DNA of 64,000 bases from Rhodoferax sp. (GCF_030653815.1 NZ_JAURYQ010000031.1:62001-126000), one strand, 5' to 3'; positions 32,005 through 42,187 are shown, counted from the first letter of the stretch. Numbers and translations: made by a program. The notes: a model not told the origin generated them from the letters alone.

Positions 32005-33606
32005 ATGCGTATACCGAATTTCTTAATCGGCGTTTTAACCGCCATTTTTTTGCTTCAATCAGCTTCGGCAGTCACTGAAACAACCCCGCTCAAGGTGCCT
32101 CAATCCACCGCGGATCACAGCAAGTTCAAAATTCTGGACCAGGATTTTGCTTCTGGCCCCGACGTGACAAAGGCTTGTTTGAGCTGCCACACCGAGGCTT
32201 CCAAGCAAATCCATCAGACCCAGCATTGGAAATGGGAATACGTCAACCCGGAAACCAAGCAGGTACTGGGTAAAAAACACGTCGTCAACAACTTTTGTAC
32301 GTCGGTGAAATCAAACGAAGCGGCCTGCAACAGCTGCCACATTGGCTACGGCTGGAAAGACGACACGTTTGACTTTGCCTCGCAAGAAAACGTGGACTGC
32401 CTGGCCTGTCATGACCACACTGGCAAGTATTCCAAACCGAGTGGTTTTGCCGGCAACCCGGTGGCCAAGGACACTGAGTTTCCCGCCGGTTCGGGCAAGA
32501 TCGTCAGGGGCATCAATCTGAAAGAAATTGCCCAGAAAGTCGGTCCCACCACACGCAATACCTGCGGTGCATGCCATTTCAAGGGCGGCGGCGGTGACGG
32601 CGTCAAACACGGCGATCTGGACAGCTCGCTCGAGGCACCGGACAAGGCGCTTGACGTGCACATGGATGTCGATGGGCTGAATTTTTCCTGCGCCACCTGC
32701 CACAAGACCGATGGCCACCAGGTGTCGGGCAGTCGCTATGCCCCCACGGCCAAGGACAAGGAAGCTGCACACCTGCGCGGCGCCGGCAACAAGACCAATC
32801 CCGCCACCTGCCAGGCTTGCCACGGCCAGGCACCGCACCAGGTGGCCAAGCTCAATGATCACACCGCCAAAATCGCATGCCAGACCTGCCACATTCCAGC
32901 CTTCGCGCGTGGCGGTGTTCCAACCAAGATGACCTGGGACTGGTCGACCGCCGGCAAGCTTGACAAGGATGGCAAATTCCAGACCCTGCGCGACGAAAAC
33001 GACTATGACACCTACATGACGATCAAGGGCGACTTCACCTGGGCCGAGAACGTCACACCTGAATACGTCTGGTTCAACGGCACGAACAAATACACCTTGA
33101 TCGGCGACAAGATCGAGAAGGGCGACAAGCCGATTCAGATCAACGGCTTTGAGGGCAGCGCGACCGATGGCAAGTCCATGATCTGGCCGATCAAGGTGTT
33201 CCGCGGCAAGCAGCAATACGATCCCATCAACAAGTCGCTGGTCATCACCCACCTGGCGGGCAATGACGACACGGCCTATTGGAAAAACCTGGATTGGGTG
33301 AAAGCGGTAGAGGCTGGTATGGCCAAGGGCGGCGTCAAGTTCTCTGGTCAGGTGGACTTTATCGAGACCGAGAGCATGTGGGCGATCAATCACATGGTGG
33401 CGCCGAAAGAAAAAGCGCTGGGTTGTGTCGAGTGCCACGCCAACGCCGGTCGGCTAAACCAGATTGATGGTGTCTATATGCCGGGCCGCAGCCGCGACCA
33501 CGCCCAGTGGCTCGAAATCGGGGGTTGGTTACTGGCCACCCTGACCCTGCTCGGGGTCCTCGGTCATGGCTTGATTCGCATCGTGGCGAACAAGCGCAAT
33601 CGTTAA
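32005..33606 (+). CDS. Octaheme c-type cytochrome, tetrathionate reductase family (OTR-like), C-terminal TM anchor
   Basis: Eight CXXCH motifs (CLSCH, CNSCH, CLACH, CGACH, CATCH, CQACH, CQTCH, CVECH); signal peptide; C-terminal TM. Confidence 0.9.
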   Translation: MRIPNFLIGVLTAIFLLQSASAVTETTPLKVPQSTADHSKFKILDQDFASGPDVTKACLSCHTEASKQIHQTQHWKWEYVNPETKQVLGKKHVVNNFCTSVKSNEAACNSCHIGYGWKDDTFDFASQENVDCLACHDHTGKYSKPSGFAGNPVAKDTEFPAGSGKIVRGINLKEIAQKVGPTTRNTCGACHFKGGGGDGVKHGDLDSSLEAPDKALDVHMDVDGLNFSCATCHKTDGHQVSGSRYAPTAKDKEAAHLRGAGNKTNPATCQACHGQAPHQVAKLNDHTAKIACQTCHIPAFARGGVPTKMTWDWSTAGKLDKDGKFQTLRDENDYDTYMTIKGDFTWAENVTPEYVWFNGTNKYTLIGDKIEKGDKPIQINGFEGSATDGKSMIWPIKVFRGKQQYDPINKSLVITHLAGNDDTAYWKNLDWVKAVEAGMAKGGVKFSGQVDFIETESMWAINHMVAPKEKALGCVECHANAGRLNQIDGVYMPGRSRDHAQWLEIGGWLLATLTLLGVLGHGLIRIVANKRNR

Positions 33607-33620
33607 TCAGGAGACCCATC

Positions 33621-34241
33621 ATGGCACGCGTTTATCTCTTCAAACCCTTCGAGCGGTTCTGGCACTGGTGCCAGGCTGCACTGATCATTTTCATGCTGCT
33701 GACCGGTTTCGAAGTCCATGGAACCTATTCCCTCTTCGGCTTCGAAAAGGCGGTGGCTTACCACACCATTGCCGCCTGGACCTTGGTGGGGCTGTGGATC
33801 TTTGCCATCTTCTGGCATGTCACTTCCGGCGAGTGGCGCCATTACATCCCGACCACCCACAATATCTTTGTCATTGCGAAATATTACTCATCGGGCATCT
33901 TCAAGGACGAGCCGCATCCATTCCGCCCCAGCCTGAGTAACAAACATAACCCGCTACAACGCCTGACCTATCTGGCCGTGCTGACGCTGCTCAGTCCGCT
34001 ACTCTGGTTGACCGGCTGGCTCTATCTGTTTTACGCCGACTGGCAGGCTTGGGGATTGGGGAAACTGCAACTGCAATGGATTGCGACCAGCCATACGCTG
34101 GGTGCCTTCCTGATGTTGGCCTTCCTGATCTCGCACCTGTATCTGGCCACCACCGGCCACAAGATCACCTCGCAGGTGAAGGCCATGATTACCGGTTGGG
34201 AAGACCTCGGGGACGACGCTGCACCTGGAAAAAAACATTAA
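33621..34241 (+). CDS. Membrane cytochrome b subunit (thiosulfate-reductase/b561-type)
   Basis: ERFWHWCQAALIIFMLLTGFEVHG, HVTSGEWRHY, four TMs with His; ATG 33621. Confidence 0.88.
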   Translation: MARVYLFKPFERFWHWCQAALIIFMLLTGFEVHGTYSLFGFEKAVAYHTIAAWTLVGLWIFAIFWHVTSGEWRHYIPTTHNIFVIAKYYSSGIFKDEPHPFRPSLSNKHNPLQRLTYLAVLTLLSPLLWLTGWLYLFYADWQAWGLGKLQLQWIATSHTLGAFLMLAFLISHLYLATTGHKITSQVKAMITGWEDLGDDAAPGKKH

Positions 34242-34284
34242 CGCGGCACATAAATTTTTATTGTTTAAACACTTGGAGTTATTC

Positions 34285-36060
34285 ATGGACAAGAGGTTTC
34301 AGAAAAAACTGCTGGTCGCATTGATCACAGGCATGTTGATGCCGCTGGCCGCCAGCGCGGCAGATGCTGATTTGATGAGCAAGATTGAGGCAATGTCGCG
34401 CGAACTGGAGGCCTTGAAAGCCCAAGTCAAGGCGAACGAAGTCAAGTCGGCCCAGACGGCAGAGCAAGTCAAGGCGGTGGCCGCCAAGACCGAGTCAACC
34501 GAGGTCGCCGAACTGAAGAGCCAGGTCACCAGGCTGGAAGGTAAATCGCTCAGCAAGTGGCTCACCATTGGCGGTGATTACCGTTTTCGCTACGACTACC
34601 TGGAAGGGCAGAGCAAGACCTTTACCGATGTCTCGGCAACCTTTGCCAATGCGCAGACTTCGCTGCAAACAGCCATGCTTACGGATACGACCGGCACCGC
34701 CGCAGCGAACCTGGCTGGGTTGGCTCAATTCAGCAGTGCCATGATGGGCGTCCAAACCTACGATCAGGCGGTCGCATTCCAGCCGATGGTCGACGGAATG
34801 ATGCCAGCTTTGGGCGCCTATGCCGTGACGGTTCCCGCCTACAAACCCAAAAACTCCAGCCTCTACAGCAACCGCTTCAACCTCAACCTGAACGCCAAGG
34901 CAACGCAGGATGTGTCGGTCACCGCCAACCTGGCCATGTACAAAGTGTTTGGTTCACAGACTGACAGCGCCGTCACCAATGCCGGCAGCGCGCCGTTTTT
35001 TGCCGACCGGGTCGGTGTCTTTGATGGCACGCTCAGCCATGTGCCCTCCAGCAGCAACCTGAATGTGGACCGCGTCTATGCCACCTGGAGCAACATTGCC
35101 GACCAGGAAATGTGGTTGTCGGTGGGGCGCAGGCCGTCGACCGGCGGTGCGCCGAGCAATTTGCGCAACAACACGGCAGTTCGACCCGGCAATGGCGGCA
35201 CACCCTCGTTGCTGGTGGACTACGCCTTTGACGGCGTCACCCTGGGTTATGCACCCGAGATTGATGCCCTGCCGGGTGCCTATGCCAAGTTCTGCTACGG
35301 TCGTGGGTTTGAGAGCGGTTTTACCGACTTTACCGGCAACTCGCTCGAAGACACCGACATGGTGGGCATCTCTGTGGTGCCGATCGACACCGACCCGCTG
35401 CGTGTCTGGCTGCAGTGGAACCGCGGCATGAACATCTTTGATGCGCCCACCATGAGCAACACCTATTTTGGCAACACGGCGCCGAAAACCAATCTGGGTG
35501 ACATCGACTGGTTTGGTGTCGGCTTCATGAGCACGCACAAGAATGTCGGACCTGGCACCCTGCAGGTTTTTGGCGATGTGGGCATGAGCATCACGCGCCC
35601 GAACAACAATGTGTCAGCCCAGTTTGGCTTTCAGGGTTTGATGACCGGTGCTTTTTTCAACCCGGAAGCGCCCAGCACCAAGAAGGGCACCGCAGTGGCC
35701 CTTGGCGTGCGGTATGACCTGCCTTCGCGGTCCAAGTTTGGTTTCGAGTGGAACCATGGCTCGAAAAACTGGATCACCTTTGCCCCGGCCGCAGACGACA
35801 TGTGGACCGCCAAAATGGGTACCCGTGGCGACGTTTATGAAGCCTATTACATCCAGGAACTGGACCGCCAGCCCATTTCAAGCTTCTTCAGCAAGGCGTT
35901 TTTCCGCGTTGGTGTGCAGTACTACAAGTTTGACTACACCGGCAGCAACAACTGGGTTGGCGCACCGGTTGCCATCGGCGATGTCAATGGCAACCTGATG
36001 ACCACCACGCCGCTGGAAGACGCCACCAACCTGTATGCCACTTTTGAAGTCAAGTTCTGA
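34285..36060 (+). CDS. Outer-membrane beta-barrel porin-like protein (DUF3373-like)
   Basis: Signal peptide, coiled-coil N-terminus, long beta-barrel pattern ending ...LYATFEVKF (terminal Phe). Confidence 0.75.
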   Translation: MDKRFQKKLLVALITGMLMPLAASAADADLMSKIEAMSRELEALKAQVKANEVKSAQTAEQVKAVAAKTESTEVAELKSQVTRLEGKSLSKWLTIGGDYRFRYDYLEGQSKTFTDVSATFANAQTSLQTAMLTDTTGTAAANLAGLAQFSSAMMGVQTYDQAVAFQPMVDGMMPALGAYAVTVPAYKPKNSSLYSNRFNLNLNAKATQDVSVTANLAMYKVFGSQTDSAVTNAGSAPFFADRVGVFDGTLSHVPSSSNLNVDRVYATWSNIADQEMWLSVGRRPSTGGAPSNLRNNTAVRPGNGGTPSLLVDYAFDGVTLGYAPEIDALPGAYAKFCYGRGFESGFTDFTGNSLEDTDMVGISVVPIDTDPLRVWLQWNRGMNIFDAPTMSNTYFGNTAPKTNLGDIDWFGVGFMSTHKNVGPGTLQVFGDVGMSITRPNNNVSAQFGFQGLMTGAFFNPEAPSTKKGTAVALGVRYDLPSRSKFGFEWNHGSKNWITFAPAADDMWTAKMGTRGDVYEAYYIQELDRQPISSFFSKAFFRVGVQYYKFDYTGSNNWVGAPVAIGDVNGNLMTTTPLEDATNLYATFEVKF

Positions 36061-36093
36061 TCTTTACCCATTCATTTCATTTAGGAGTACACC

Positions 36094-36414
36094 ATGAAAT
36101 CCAAACTTTCTTCCCTGATCATCGCCGCCGTGCTGGGCCTGTCCGGCGCAGCCTTTAGCGTCAATGCCTTGGCCGACGAAGGCAAGCTGGTCGGCCCGAT
36201 CACCAAGATCACGATGGCCGCTGACGGCAAGTCGGCCACCGCCGTTCTGAAGGACGTCAAGGCTGGCACACCTGTCACCATCACCATCACCGATGACCTG
36301 ACCCTGGAGAAATTCAAGGACAAGCGCATTGTCGAAGGCGACGAGATCCGGGCCCGCTTCGAAAAAGACGGCAAAAACACCAGCAAGTCGTTCAAGAAGA
36401 CGGCCGGATGCTGA
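36094..36414 (+). CDS. Small secreted hypothetical protein
   Basis: Signal peptide; 106 aa; in OTR operon. Confidence 0.75.
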   Translation: MKSKLSSLIIAAVLGLSGAAFSVNALADEGKLVGPITKITMAADGKSATAVLKDVKAGTPVTITITDDLTLEKFKDKRIVEGDEIRARFEKDGKNTSKSFKKTAGC

Positions 36415-36462
36415 GGCCAGCGCCAGGGTCGGTTGCTTTTCACTGACCCTGGGGTTCAAGCA

Positions 36463-37059
36463 ATGAACAAACGCATGGTCTGGGCTGTTGCGCTGGGCAT
36501 GGCCTGGGCCGGATGCGCGCAGGCCACGGACGACCAACCGCTGCGCATCACCCGGGACAGCACCGAGTTTGTGGTGCAAACGCCCGGCGGGCCCCTGGTG
36601 ATCAAGCGCAGCAAAACAGCCAGTGGCGTTGGTAAGGGCTTTGTGCAGGCGCTGGTGCCGCAGGTCGGCGTCACCCCGGTCACCGAGATCGAGGTGTTGC
36701 ACGCCCTCAACGACCCGGCCACCATGGTCATCGACATGCGCGACGAAGATGAGCCGCTGAAATCCACCATCCCCAACAGCTACCACATTCCCTACAACGA
36801 GCTGGAAGACCGGCTCGATGTGCTGGGTTGTCAACGCCGTTCAGATAAGTCCTGGGACTGCGCCAGAGCCATCAAGATCGTGGCGTTCTGTCATGGCCCG
36901 ATGTGCCTGCAAAGTCCCGCCGGCATCGCCATCATCGTGAGGATGGGCTATCCGGTCGAAAAAATCTCATACTACCGTGGTGGCATGACGGACTGGCAGG
37001 CGCTGGGCCTGACCACGGTCAGCGTCAACAGGCCACTGAGCACGCGACCGGTGCCCTGA
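36463..37059 (+). CDS. Periplasmic rhodanese-domain protein
   Basis: Signal peptide; MVIDMRDEDE, IPNSYHIPYNEL, VAFCHGPMCLQSP active-site Cys; YYRGGMTDWQALGL. Confidence 0.88.
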   Translation: MNKRMVWAVALGMAWAGCAQATDDQPLRITRDSTEFVVQTPGGPLVIKRSKTASGVGKGFVQALVPQVGVTPVTEIEVLHALNDPATMVIDMRDEDEPLKSTIPNSYHIPYNELEDRLDVLGCQRRSDKSWDCARAIKIVAFCHGPMCLQSPAGIAIIVRMGYPVEKISYYRGGMTDWQALGLTTVSVNRPLSTRPVP

Positions 37060-37086
37060 TTGGCCCAAGTAAGTGCCTGGCTTGAC

Positions 37087-37986
37087 TCAGCCGGGCAGAA
37101 CCCGCTCACCCCCCAGCGCTTCGAGCAGCGCCGGCAGCGCCTTTTGCAGCTCAGCGGTGGCAATCGCCACGTCGGCGTCAAAGCCGTCGTCCTTGCCAGC
37201 GCTGGCGCCTTCAAACACCACGTCAAGAAAAGCCAGCTTTTTAAGCTGCAGGCCCTCGGTCAGCACAAAGGAAACGCGGTCGTTCCAGGTCAGGGCCAGG
37301 CGGGTGGGCATTTTGCCGCCCTCGATGTGCTGCTTGACCTCTTCGGTATCGAGCCTGTGGCGGGCATAACGCACTACCGCTTTGGATTCATCGGCGGCCT
37401 TGAGTTCACACTCCCGGTCCACGCTGAAGCCTTGCGGGGCTTCCTGGCTGACCAGCCAGTCGGCCATGGCGGCGCCCGGCGAGATCTGGGTGTCGATCAA
37501 ACTCAAGGCCAGGCCCGGCAGGCCTTGCACCAGCAGGGTGATCAGCTCGTCAGCACGGGCCTGACTGCCGGCATCGGTCACCAGCAACTGCGCTTCCCGG
37601 TCGAGCCAGACCCGGGTGCTGGACTGTTTGGTGAACGCCATCGGCAACAACTCTAACCGGATGTCGTCCTTCAGGTCACGAGTCTCCTTTTTGCCTGGTT
37701 TTCGGCCGGTGCTGGCTTCGATCTGGGCGACCCGCTCCTGGGCCTTGCGGTTGACCACCGAGGCGGGCAGGGCACGGACCTCAAGCATGAGCTTCAAAAT
37801 CCATTGGCCTGCCACCGCTTCCAGCAGCGGTCCGTTGGCCTCGCCACGCGGTGCCACCCACCCCACTGATTTTTCCTGACTGGCACCACATTCAACAAAA
37901 GGGTTGTCTTGCAGGCGGGCCTCCACTTGCTCGGCGGTCAGGCTCCAACCCGGAGCGATGCGGTACATGATGACATTCTTGAACAC
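37087..37986 (-). CDS. rdgC: Recombination-associated protein RdgC
   Basis: MFKNVIMYRIAPGW...; full-length RdgC-like. Confidence 0.93.
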   Translation of the reverse strand: MFKNVIMYRIAPGWSLTAEQVEARLQDNPFVECGASQEKSVGWVAPRGEANGPLLEAVAGQWILKLMLEVRALPASVVNRKAQERVAQIEASTGRKPGKKETRDLKDDIRLELLPMAFTKQSSTRVWLDREAQLLVTDAGSQARADELITLLVQGLPGLALSLIDTQISPGAAMADWLVSQEAPQGFSVDRECELKAADESKAVVRYARHRLDTEEVKQHIEGGKMPTRLALTWNDRVSFVLTEGLQLKKLAFLDVVFEGASAGKDDGFDADVAIATAELQKALPALLEALGGERVLPG

Positions 37987-38172
37987 AGAGAACTTTCTAA
38001 AGATAACGACAATGCGAAACCGCCAATCATCCCATTAATTCCGGAAAAAACGGGCTGAAAAACTTTACAAAGCTTTCACGCATCCTTATGGTCGCGATAC
38101 ACAGGCGGCGCACACTTCTCTTCACGCCGATGCCACTTTCTGGTCATTGGTCTTAACTTGAAGGACATGACG

Positions 38173-38733
38173 ATGAAAACCAATCTCAAAATTTCCCTGG
38201 TTGCCGGTTTGCTGATGGCTGCCGGCTTGGCTTATTCACAAGGCCCCATGGGGGGTGCGCCCTGCGATATGTCAGGCCCCCATGGCATGATGCAAGGTCA
38301 AGGCATGATGCAAGGTCAAGGCATGAGCCAGCGTGGCATGGGCAAGATGGATCCAGCCAAGATGCAGGTCATGATGGACAAGCGCCATGCAGCCCTGAAA
38401 GCGCAACTCAAGATCACCCCGACGCAAGAAGCGGCCTGGACCGACTTTCTGGCCAGTCACAAAGGTCCTGCCGGCATGAAAGGCCAGCCTGCGGCCATGC
38501 CTGACATGAGCAAGCTCACCACGCCCGAGCGCCTGGACAAAATGAAAGAGCTGCGTGCCCAGCACATGGGCGAGATGACCGCCGCCATGGACCAGCGCGC
38601 CATGTCAACCAAGGCGTTTTATGCGGTGCTGACACCGGAACAGCAAAAGGTGTTTGATGCCCATGCCATGCAAGGCCGCGGGTCACACAAAGGCATGCAT
38701 GGTGGCAAGGGCATGATGCAACCCAAAGTCTGA
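38173..38733 (+). CDS. Periplasmic LTXXQ-motif (Spy/CpxP-like) protein
   Basis: Signal peptide; ITPTQ and LTPEQ motifs; Met/Gln/Gly-rich N-terminus. Confidence 0.82.
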   Translation: MKTNLKISLVAGLLMAAGLAYSQGPMGGAPCDMSGPHGMMQGQGMMQGQGMSQRGMGKMDPAKMQVMMDKRHAALKAQLKITPTQEAAWTDFLASHKGPAGMKGQPAAMPDMSKLTTPERLDKMKELRAQHMGEMTAAMDQRAMSTKAFYAVLTPEQQKVFDAHAMQGRGSHKGMHGGKGMMQPKV

Positions 38734-38760
38734 GTTTTGACAAGCCGGGTTGTTGGCGCC

Positions 38761-38812
38761 AGACCCTCAGGGGCGGCATTCGCAAAGCGCGGATGCCGCC
38801 CCTGGTCTTTTT
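38761..38812 (+). terminator. Rho-independent terminator
   Basis: CAGGGGCGGCATTCGC-AAA-GCGCGGATGCCGCCCCTG then TCTTTTT. Confidence 0.8.
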
Positions 38813-38875
38813 GGACCCGCAACGGCCCGCTTGCCCGCTTATGGCAATATTCGCCTGTTTCAATTTTTACCAGCC

Positions 38876-39718
38876 ATGTCCAACTCTTTGCCATCTGCCC
38901 GAAATCCGGCTTCCTCCAGCGCCTCGATCATCGTCCGTACCATTGGCACGGCTCAGCCGATCTCGTGGTTGCTCAGGGCCTGGCATGACCTGATGCGCTG
39001 CGGCTGGATCAGCGTTTTGCACGGGGTGGCGATCGCACTGATTGGCGCGCTCATGCTGTGGCTGGCGCATGATCGTTTCTGGTTCATGGCGGGTGCGTTC
39101 TCGGGTTTTTTGTTGGTGGGCCCGGTGCTGGCCACCAGCCTGTATGCCTTGAGCCGTGGTCTGGAGCGTGGTGACAAACCCGGTTTGGCCAAGGTGCTGG
39201 AAACCTGGCTCAACTGGAAACATGGCCGGGTGCAAGCCTGGGGCGAGGCGCAATGGCGCCTGGTGCAGTTTGGTGTCTTGCTGGCGCTGGCGGGCACCGC
39301 CTGGGTACTTGTTTCTGCGGGGCTGATCACCTGGCTGGCACCTGTGCCCATCACCTCGCCCTTGGTTTTTATTGAACAGGTGGTGTTGGCCAGGGAGGGT
39401 TGGCTGTTCGAGATCTGGCTGGCCCTGGGTGGGGCGCTGGTAGCCCCCATTTTTGCCTCGACGGTCATCACCATCCCCTTGTTGTTGGACCGTCAGGTCA
39501 GCATCGGGCAGGCCATCGCGGCGAGCTGGCAGGTGATCTTTGCCAACCCGGTGCCCATGGCCTTTTGGGGTGCCCTCATCATGCTGCTGACCTTGTTGGG
39601 TTTTGCCACGGCCCTCATCGGCCTGGTGCTGCTGGTACCGCTGCTCGGCCATGCCAGCTGGCACGCTTACCGCGACCTGCTGGACGTGTCTGCCTTGCCG
39701 GAACAGGAGCAGCGCTGA
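38876..39718 (+). CDS. DUF2189-type membrane protein
   Basis: Multi-TM; WISVLHGVAIALIGALML...GPVLATSLYALSRGLERG; start ATG 38876 inside ORF 38750..39718. Confidence 0.82.
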   Translation: MSNSLPSARNPASSSASIIVRTIGTAQPISWLLRAWHDLMRCGWISVLHGVAIALIGALMLWLAHDRFWFMAGAFSGFLLVGPVLATSLYALSRGLERGDKPGLAKVLETWLNWKHGRVQAWGEAQWRLVQFGVLLALAGTAWVLVSAGLITWLAPVPITSPLVFIEQVVLAREGWLFEIWLALGGALVAPIFASTVITIPLLLDRQVSIGQAIAASWQVIFANPVPMAFWGALIMLLTLLGFATALIGLVLLVPLLGHASWHAYRDLLDVSALPEQEQR

Positions 39719-39930
39719 TGTTTGGTTTTACCGAGGAGCAAATCGCCGCCTTTGGCATGACTTTTGGCGTCGGTGGCCTGATGCTCTACATGTTGTTCAT
39801 CATTGGCCAGTTGGCCTGGGAGTCCAAGGCGGGCAAGTTTGGCTTTTTTGTCATGATGCTGGGACTGGCCTTTGGCATGGTGGGTTTTGTTGCCAAGTAC
39901 ATGATCCAGTGGCTGATGGGGATTAAGTAG
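39718..39930 (+). CDS. DUF2788-type small membrane protein
   Basis: 70 aa, MFGFTEEQIAAFGMTFGVGGLMLYMLFIIGQLAWESKAGKFG; TGATG overlap with upstream gene. Confidence 0.8.
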   Translation: MFGFTEEQIAAFGMTFGVGGLMLYMLFIIGQLAWESKAGKFGFFVMMLGLAFGMVGFVAKYMIQWLMGIK

Positions 39931-40509
39931 TCAGCCAAAAGGCCGAACTCCGATCAGCAGGCCGTGCAGCCAGAGCGTAAACGCGATCCAGAGCGCGACC
40001 CCCAGCGCCACGGTAATGCCAGTTGCGCCCGTGTTGCCCTGTGAATACCGTGTGTCACCCTGCTCGTCACGTTTTTTGGCAGCCAGGAAAACCAGAACTG
40101 ACCAAACCAGAAACGTGCCAAACAAGATGACATGGGCCAGGTTGCCGTTGGCCAGCAAATGGGCCAGCGCCCAGAGCATCACGGCAGCCGTCATGGGGTG
40201 GTGCAGGCGTGCCTTGATCCGGTTGCCCGGCACGTAAGCAGCGGCCAGCAGCACAAAGCTCAACAAGGTCAACAACAGCGCCAGATGGCGCAGCGCCAGC
40301 GGCGGGCTCCACAGCTGTACCGGCATTTGCCGCGCCTGACCAAAGCCCCATGTGATCAGAACAAACCCCAGCAAGGACAGCAGTGTGTACAGCGCACGCC
40401 AGCGCAAAGCCCCCAGCCTGGCCCGGGTGCGGGTACGCCAGCCGTCGGCCACGATCCGCACCGAATGCGTGCCCACAAACAGCAACAGCCCCAGGATCAG
40501 GTAAAGCAT
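39931..40509 (-). CDS. NnrU-family membrane protein
   Basis: MLYLILGLLLFVGTHSVRIVADGWRTRTRARLG; ORF opens at 40620 but Met at 40509 fits. Confidence 0.85.
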   Translation of the reverse strand: MLYLILGLLLFVGTHSVRIVADGWRTRTRARLGALRWRALYTLLSLLGFVLITWGFGQARQMPVQLWSPPLALRHLALLLTLLSFVLLAAAYVPGNRIKARLHHPMTAAVMLWALAHLLANGNLAHVILFGTFLVWSVLVFLAAKKRDEQGDTRYSQGNTGATGITVALGVALWIAFTLWLHGLLIGVRPFG

Positions 40510-40600
40510 AGGACGCGTGGTGATCTTTCGCTCAAAGCGTGCGACGTGGATGAAACAAGCTTTTGATTTGACCACAGGCTGGGCATCCCCAGCATCAAGG

Positions 40601-42187
40601 CTAGACGCCGCAGGCCGCACCGTCGCTGCGCGGATCGGCAGCGCCTTCGATCAGGCCAGTGGGGTGGCGTACCAGGGCGCCGGCATGACCCATGGTGTCG
40701 CTGAAGGCTTCGTCCAGCAGCTCGACCTGATGCCCCGCCGCTTTGAGGGACGCCACCAGCGCCGGGGCGAATCGGTTCTCCAGCTTCAGTGAGGTACTGA
40801 CATCACCCCAGGTGCGGCCCAGCAGCCAGCGCGGTGCTGTCACCGCTTGCTGCAAGCTTTGCCCAAAGCGCGCATAGCGGGTGAACACCGCTGCCTGGGT
40901 TTGCGGCTGGCCCTCACCACCCATGGTGCCGTAAGGCATGACGCGGCCGTCATCAAACAAGGCCAGCGATGGATTCAGGGTGTGAAAGGGTTTGTGGCCG
41001 GGCTCCAGCGTGTTCAGGGCGCTTGGGTCGAGCGAGAAACTGGTGCCCCGGTTTTGCCAGGTCACACCCGTGTCTTGCAGTACCACGCCAGAACCAAACT
41101 CCCAGTACACACTTTGAATGAAACTGACCGAGCGCCCTTTGTTGTCAATGGCGCCCATCCAGATCGTGTCGCCGGGTGCCGCCATGTCGGGCCAAGGCAG
41201 CGCCTGCTGTGGGTCAATCTGGCTGGCCAGCGCGTCCAGCGCCTCGGGGGTGAGAAAACTCTTGGGGTCGGCGGGCAGGCGCCTGGGGTCGGTGACCACG
41301 CGGTCGCGCACCCGGAAAGCACGCTTGGTCGATTCCACCAGGCCGTGCAGGTGGGCAAAACCCTCGCCCTCGGTCACCCCCAGTCGCTCAAACAGCCCCA
41401 GAATCATCAGTGCCGACAAGCCCTGGGTGGGTGGCGGCAAGTTGTAGACCGTGCAGTCATTCAGGCGCACCGCCAAGGGTTCCACAATCTGGGCGTGGTA
41501 GGCCGCCAGGTCGGCGGTGCGCAGCGGGCTGCCGACCCGCTCTAGCTCGGCCCCCATGCGCTGGGCCAGCTCGCCACGGTAAAAATCATCCAGCCCGCGC
41601 TCGGCCAGCGTCGCCAGGGTGCGACCCACGGCCGGCTGCTTGAGCACGTGGCCCACAGGTGGCGGCAAACCATTGACCAGATAGGTGTCGGCAAAACCGG
41701 GCGCGTCTTTGAGGCCGTCAAACTTTTGCTGGGTGAGCTGCGCCTGGCTGGCCGTCACGGCCACGCCGTCGTGCGCATGGCGTATGGCGTCGGCCAGCAG
41801 CCTTGAGAGCGGCAGGGCCTGGCCCCACGGTGCCGCCACCTCCAGCGCCTTGGCCCAGCCGCCCACGGTGCCAGCGACGGTGAGCGCTGCTTTGGGGCCG
41901 CGTGACGGAATCGCATCCAGGCCGTCATAAAAGGCCCGGTCCGCCAGACCGGCCGCAAAGCCGCAGGCGTCAATGGCCACCGGGGGTTTGCCCGGCTCAT
42001 GGATCAGCCAGAAGCCATCGCCACCCAGGGCGTTCATGTGCGGATAAACCACGGCAATGGCGGCGGCTGCTGCCACCATGGCCTCGACCGCGTTGCCACC
42101 GTCGCGCAGCACATCGCGGCCCGCTTGCGCCGCCAGGTGGTGGGGGGCTACCTGCATGCCGCCCAGGGCGGTGCGTGTGTGAATCAT
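40601..42187 (-). CDS. Gamma-glutamyltransferase-family protein
   Basis: Ggt-like throughout (AGRDVLRDGGNAVEAMVAAAA; YNLPPPTQGLSALMILG). Confidence 0.9.
   Translation of the reverse strand: MIHTRTALGGMQVAPHHLAAQAGRDVLRDGGNAVEAMVAAAAAIAVVYPHMNALGGDGFWLIHEPGKPPVAIDACGFAAGLADRAFYDGLDAIPSRGPKAALTVAGTVGGWAKALEVAAPWGQALPLSRLLADAIRHAHDGVAVTASQAQLTQQKFDGLKDAPGFADTYLVNGLPPPVGHVLKQPAVGRTLATLAERGLDDFYRGELAQRMGAELERVGSPLRTADLAAYHAQIVEPLAVRLNDCTVYNLPPPTQGLSALMILGLFERLGVTEGEGFAHLHGLVESTKRAFRVRDRVVTDPRRLPADPKSFLTPEALDALASQIDPQQALPWPDMAAPGDTIWMGAIDNKGRSVSFIQSVYWEFGSGVVLQDTGVTWQNRGTSFSLDPSALNTLEPGHKPFHTLNPSLALFDDGRVMPYGTMGGEGQPQTQAAVFTRYARFGQSLQQAVTAPRWLLGRTWGDVSTSLKLENRFAPALVASLKAAGHQVELLDEAFSDTMGHAGALVRHPTGLIEGAADPRSDGAACGV

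Noticed and set aside
32311-33438. 375-aa minus-strand ORF
   Set aside because: Antisense shadow of the octaheme cytochrome gene
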